From positions 2,108,001 through 2,172,000 of the forward strand of contig JAPEIS010000008.1 in NCBI GenBank assembly GCA_029531795.1: a DNA stretch of 64,000 nt, in the 5' to 3' direction. Below, piece after piece: positions 59,376 through 64,000 of this stretch. The DNA comes from Sclerotinia nivalis. Lineage: Eukaryota; Ascomycota; Leotiomycetes; Helotiales; Sclerotiniaceae. The position numbers and the translations under genes were made by a program. The notes below the pieces were generated by a model that searched no databases, had not been told where the DNA came from, and worked only from the letters and a program-made list of their open reading frames with translations. Position 1 is the first letter of the stretch. Each line of letters opens with the position of its first letter.

Positions 59376-59922
59376 GTGTGTGAAATAAAGTACTTAGGTA
59401 TGCGCACTTGCTACCTTAATGGGAAAGAATATTTAAGCATTTCTATGTTGATATTGAACCATGTGTTCTCGAGGCTGAGCTCTAACATCTGAGATGCCAG
59501 TATATTAAAGGCGGTGGACCTCTTTGGATTAGTGCCCTTTATTCTGCCAATATTGCTTACTAAGAATTCTAATTTAAAATGTCTTTCCGAAGGACATAAT
59601 CATGCATCGCCCTTGAAAAAACCTACTAGGTCTTTGAAACTGTTCATCTAAATGACAACTTTTTCTCCGCATGCTAATGAGACCTTCAATGGATATATTT
59701 TACTATAAATATCATACATATGTTAGGTTTGGAGCTATTAACGGTACTTACTAGGTACCTAGGTAGTTTGCCTGACTCAGCGCACGGATCTACCGGCGCG
59801 ACCATGTCGCTTTCCTTACCTTTTCCATCGTCCCATTTGTCTTCAAAGATTCTTAACAAATTTACCAATTATAGTACAACTGTGATTCGAGGGCAGCAAA
59901 TATCCTTATCACGTAACGGATC
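59376..59922. other. Divergent intergenic region
   Basis: 547 bp between SYS1 and the F-box gene. No further feature seen. Confidence 0.5.
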
Positions 59923-61425
59923 ATGGTCTTCAACAGGCTCTTCAACTCCTTACGCCCAAAAGCGTCCCGTAACAGATTGAGAAGAGACCCAGATGAAGGG
60001 GAGTCGGCTTACTTGAAAGCAGACTCAGACGCAGGGAGTACCGTTAATACATTAAGATCTCAGGCTTCTCGAAATAAACTGAGGAAAGAGCCGCCCCCTC
60101 GTCCGAAGACCGCCAATGCGAAAGGAACAGGGACCTTACAAGATTTTCGTCCCAATGGTCGTTCATTCGATTATGCAGTCGATGAGCAAACTGGAGAGCG
60201 AATCGATCATACCGCTTTACTGCACGGTTTAGCACACATGGGATCTTTTGATTCTATGCATGAAGCTTACGGCATAGACAATCCAGATCGGCCCCCTGGA
60301 GAGCCTGCCATAGCCAGCTTCTCCCCAAATCTTTGGGAGTATATCGTGGGATATCTGTCACTGAGTGATGCAGCGAGTCTCTCATTCTCAAGCAAAACCC
60401 TTCTGAACCGAATTGGGCGGGATCCATGGCATGCTTTGAGCCTACCAGAGAACCATCGGTATAAAATTGAATTTTTGGTCCACATGGACCGTGATCTTCC
60501 CAACCATCTTCTTTGTTTTCCTTGTGCAATTTATCATGTTCGCATAATACCGGGAGAAGAACGGTTGAAAGCTACGCATATCATAAATCATCTTTTCGAA
60601 TGTCCAAATGCTTTAACACAAGTCGCTCCAAGGACACGATTAACTGTTGGTCATACTCTTCCGTTTTCGTTTGTGCAGCTTGTATTGCGATCAAATCGTT
60701 ACTCTCCAAACCACGGAATCCCAGTGGAGTCGATATGCAAACGCTGGAAAGATCCTCAGCTTGGGGCCCAAGGCACAGGAACTTGGTCACATCAAAGCCG
60801 ATATTATATTGACAAAGGCCATCTTCTCTTTCGTGTGATCAGTCAATGCTTCCCAGAGCCAGACCTTCCCATAAGTGCCCAACGAAACCTTTTGTATTCC
60901 CGCGAGGATTACTTTCCATATTTTTCGGTTTGCGCTCACTGGAGGGATGGCGATCTCATGGATATATGTAAATGTGCGTTGGGCCACATACCCAAGCGCA
61001 GAGAAGCGATTTCCTCACAACTGAAAAGCGGCCCGAACGCTATTTTTTCACTTGCAAACCAGAGGAGTCAGATGTCCTCACAATGTTCTTTATGTCAGCC
61101 CATGCGTCGATGCCCAAGATGTCCTACAGAGTACTTGGTTGAGCTTAAATTTGCCGAGGATAAAAACGATCAAGTCAATAGATTCAAACAAGCTATGACC
61201 GTGACGAGGTGGAGCGATTTGGGCAACGGAACTTCTCCATTGTCACCGGAATGGGCTGCCATTAATGGCGAATTTGAGGGCTATAATTCATTAGACACGG
61301 TTAAAGGGCGTGCAATTTCTGGAACTTTTGAATCACAATTTGGTGTTACACTTCCTGGACAGAGAATTTTATCTCTTAATCCAAGGAATGAAATTAAGGG
61401 AGAAGATGGTCATAATTGGTATTGA
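59923..61425 (+). CDS. F-box domain protein
   Basis: Probable substrate-recognition subunit of an SCF ubiquitin ligase; the target is unknown. One exon, 500 residues from ATG 59923. Two short basic repeats near the N-terminus (KASRNRLRR at 13-21 and QASRNKLRK at 47-55) precede the F-box at about residues 130-165 (ASFSPNLWEYIVGYLSLSDAASL). Later there are Cys-rich stretches: HLLCFPCAIYH, then CSLCQPMRRCPRCP at about 385-400, which may bind metal. The C-terminal part (VELKFAEDKND, RWSDLGNGTSPLSPEWAA) is seen in the large ascomycete F-box expansion. No leucine-rich or WD repeats. It lies between two HET genes and SYS1. Confidence 0.8.
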   Translation: MVFNRLFNSLRPKASRNRLRRDPDEGESAYLKADSDAGSTVNTLRSQASRNKLRKEPPPRPKTANAKGTGTLQDFRPNGRSFDYAVDEQTGERIDHTALLHGLAHMGSFDSMHEAYGIDNPDRPPGEPAIASFSPNLWEYIVGYLSLSDAASLSFSSKTLLNRIGRDPWHALSLPENHRYKIEFLVHMDRDLPNHLLCFPCAIYHVRIIPGEERLKATHIINHLFECPNALTQVAPRTRLTVGHTLPFSFVQLVLRSNRYSPNHGIPVESICKRWKDPQLGAQGTGTWSHQSRYYIDKGHLLFRVISQCFPEPDLPISAQRNLLYSREDYFPYFSVCAHWRDGDLMDICKCALGHIPKRREAISSQLKSGPNAIFSLANQRSQMSSQCSLCQPMRRCPRCPTEYLVELKFAEDKNDQVNRFKQAMTVTRWSDLGNGTSPLSPEWAAINGEFEGYNSLDTVKGRAISGTFESQFGVTLPGQRILSLNPRNEIKGEDGHNWY

Positions 61426-61831
61426 GCAAAGTATAAAAATATTGTAAATACATCGTTACGCTCTTTCATATCACCCTAACTAGCATGATGCACATTAAAT
61501 GTCAAGAAGATTTGAAGACTGAGGGGCAATAGTACAACTTGCTCGTGGAGGCTCAATATGTTCTCTTTATAGGTATTGAACTAATTATTCTGAAAAGAAT
61601 TTGATACCCTTTTGCCTCGGCGATTTTTGTGAGTCTTACCATCTTGTTCCAGTCAACCAATTATGTCTGGGGGCCAAATGCACCACGAATAGAATCCCTG
61701 CTCAGCTCCAGCTGCCTTATACCTCCGTAAAATGCTTTAAGCGCCGCTGTCAGCAGCTATTATTGATCAAATATAAATAACTTCTTGCGCCTGTATAATT
61801 TCCTCTTGGAGAATAACAAGCATCAATCATC
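61426..61831. other. Intergenic region
   Basis: 406 bp between the F-box gene and the second HET gene, both on the plus strand. Nothing found. Confidence 0.5.
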
Positions 61832-64000
61832 ATGGCACCAAATCTTTGTGAAATATGCCAAAAGTTCAATCTTCGCAAACTCTTCCTGGATTCCGCCGCA
61901 CAAAACGCGACGTCTGCCAGGGGTGCTATAAGTGGATATCAAAACATCGACCTGCAGGTACGACCCGGCATACCGGAATTCTACAAACACCATAGCAGCA
62001 CCGCTGCTTTAAAGACTTCCTCAGAATTGGGATGTGAACTTTGTAGCTTGATATGGACAACCAAGCCAAAGAAAGAGCAAGATGCTATTGTGGATCATTG
62101 GCTCGATGAGACTGGCCAGGGCCAGATTTTCGTTGGAACGGGGAGTTCCAGTGTCGCAAAACGTGAAAGTCCCTATATTGTGGTGTCCCAAAGACCTGTA
62201 AACAGTTCTCCGCGGAACCTTTGTAATTTTGAGGTTTTTGCAGCTGCAGGTATGCTTGATTTAAGTTTAAATTGTTGTTTTGGTTTATTTGAAGTTTACT
62301 AAATGATTTGTTTTAGATAGCATTGCACGTCAGGAAAGCTCTTTTATTGGAAGGCCAATATCTGCACAATCAGATTCCGCTGAGTGCTACAAGCTGGCTA
62401 AGGAATGGTTGAGGGTTTGCTCAAAAGATCATCAGGATTGTGGCTCCATCAAAACTCGATGTCCTACACGCCTCATCAATGTAGGCTCTGCAGACACCAA
62501 TCCGTTTCTGGACGACAATTCCGATCGTGGTGACTGCGAATGGATAGCACTTAGCTACTTGTGGGGTGGAAATGGTTACCTGAAATTGGAAGAGCCAACA
62601 TATCAAAGCCTCAAGAGTGGTATTCCCGTGGAAGACTTTCCGGCTACTCTGCGAGATGCGGTTTTGACCACACGAGAAATTGGTTTAAAATACGTTTGGA
62701 TTGATGCTTTGTGCATCCGTCAAGATAGCACAGATGATTGGAAGGCCGAGGCAGGGCGCATGAGAGATGTCTACGCAGGTGCGACACTCACAATCGTCGC
62801 TGCGAATTCCAATTCGACTAGCGCTGGAATACATTTTCCTCGCCCAGAAAATGTTTGCGCCGCTGCACAATGTTCATTACCTTGGGATTCCGAAACAAGC
62901 GTCTCACTTCGCTTGGTGTCTCATATATCTCGTCAGGATGCTAAGTCTAGTTCGTGGTTCACTCGTGGATGGACATTCCAAGAAGGGTTGTTGTCACCAC
63001 GAGTATTATCGTATGGCAGAGATCAGATGACATGGGAATGTGCATATCATACTGAGGATGAAAGTGGCCGTGTTGGACTTTTGGACCAAAAATACGACAG
63101 CAAAGATCTTTTACACAAGTTACGAAAGAAACAAACGAATAGAATGAGTCGCGCCATGCAATCTTTGACTTTACAAACCTACACATTTCTTTCCGAAGTT
63201 GACAATCAAAGAGCCAAATTAGGCTTTCCTCCTAAAAGAATTTCAGCCACTGGAGTCAATATACAAGAAAGCTGGGGCCTGGATCCATATCTGAGATGGT
63301 CTGAAATGGTTGAGCAATTCTCAATCAGGAATTTGACATACAAGTCAGATGTTTTACCTGCTCTCGCTGGTATTGCGCGGGAATTTTCGATGATTACCAA
63401 AGATACCTACATTTCCGGGATGTGGAAATCCTACATACTTGCCAGTCTCCTTTGGAGCAGGCAAGCATTGAGGAGATATGCCAGAGTATCCGGGTCCGAA
63501 ATTGACCTCCAATTCTTTACACATATTGATTGGAAGAAACGTCAATCTTATTTAGCTCCTTCGTGGTCCTGGGCAAGTCTCAATGCCGGAAGAGCACTAT
63601 TGCATCCGTACCCATTCGCGGATGCTGCCGTACATCGCATAGCCGCCTTGGTCGACGTTCAACTTCATCATTCAGGAACGGATATATTTGGCCCCCTTGA
63701 GCTAGATAGCGCGTTAATCATGAAAGGAATTTTATTTCCAATCCACAACTTAGCAAAAAATTACTGGAGATTTTCTGACCCCCCTGAGCCGCTTCCAAAA
63801 TTTCGCGAGAGATTCGGTACGGATAGCCTTCAAAGTACTCATTCTGGGTCATGGCCTGCACTGGAAGAATACATCCAAGAATGGATAAACGACGCTGGTC
63901 ATGCGAGTTTCGAATTCGAACAGCAACATATTCCACATCCAAAGCAAAAATTCGGCGCATTCCTCCTTGCGCACATAGAAGGCGTTGCTGAGGACGTCGA
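61832..64000 (+). CDS. HET-domain protein, 3' partial
   Basis: Second HET protein of the window, cut by the window end. Exon 61832-62249, intron 62250-62316 (gtatgc..tag), exon 62317 to beyond 64000, open to the last base. N-terminus MAPNLCEICQKFNL and GCELCSLIW give the same CxxC...CxxC layout as the other HET gene. HET domain motifs in exon 2: WIALSYLWGG, LKYVWIDALCIRQDSTDDW, GATLTIVAANSN, RGWTFQEGLLSPRVLSYG. A C-terminal SWSWASLNA follows. At least 700 residues are visible with no stop codon or frameshift. Sequence similarity to the first HET protein is only motif-level, so these are not a recent duplicate. Confidence 0.88.

Noticed and set aside
1..64000. Biosynthetic gene cluster or CRISPR array
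   Set aside because: No polyketide, peptide or terpene synthase genes and no regularly spaced repeats are present.

Overview
The window looks like nuclear DNA of a filamentous ascomycete, most likely a leotiomycete of the Botrytis/Sclerotinia kind; the species is an inference, not proven here. Signs: short introns (about 48-80 bp) with GT..AG ends and CTAAC/CTGAC-like branch sites, fungal-only families (Zn2Cys6 factor, WOPR protein, HET proteins), AT-rich intergenic DNA with many microsatellites, and a Fot1/pogo-type transposon that looks RIP-damaged. There are no operons; genes stand alone, and intergenic gaps range from 0.3 to about 11 kb.

Layout. 1-1499: 3' part of a monocarboxylate-type MFS permease. 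1500-6755: gene-free. 6756-9214: Zn2Cys6 transcription factor. 10365-12630 (-): peroxisomal copper amine oxidase. 14225-15409 (-): Pro-rich uncharacterised protein with an in-frame stop just before its ATG. 15709-18519 (-) and 18880-21973 (+): a divergent housekeeping pair, the CPSF100/Cft2 mRNA 3'-end factor and the COPII coat protein Sec24. 25.4-27.4 kb: a small secreted protein and two Cys-rich microproteins. 29142-30263 (-): a TIGR02452/PARG-like protein. 31623-33284: mitochondrial asparaginyl-tRNA synthetase. 38147-39998: Fot1/pogo transposon with 58-bp perfect terminal inverted repeats. 40723-42279 (-): Gti1/Pac2-type WOPR regulator. 42.3-53.7 kb: an 11-kb stretch with only a weak two-exon candidate gene.

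53.7-64.0 kb: a HET-domain gene, a large disordered protein, the Golgi protein Sys1, an F-box protein and a second HET gene that runs off the window end. The two HET proteins share an N-terminal CxxC...CxxC layout, so this end may be a non-self recognition or accessory block mixed with conserved genes.

Most conserved genes act separately: membrane uptake, peroxisomal amine oxidation, mRNA 3' processing, ER-Golgi traffic (Sec24, Sys1) and mitochondrial translation. I do not see a biosynthetic gene cluster, CRISPR, or tRNA/rRNA gene. The most unusual items are the transposon with intact ends but a stop-riddled transposase, the in-frame TAA at 14864-14866, the frame-broken secreted protein gene, and the paired MC-starting microproteins.
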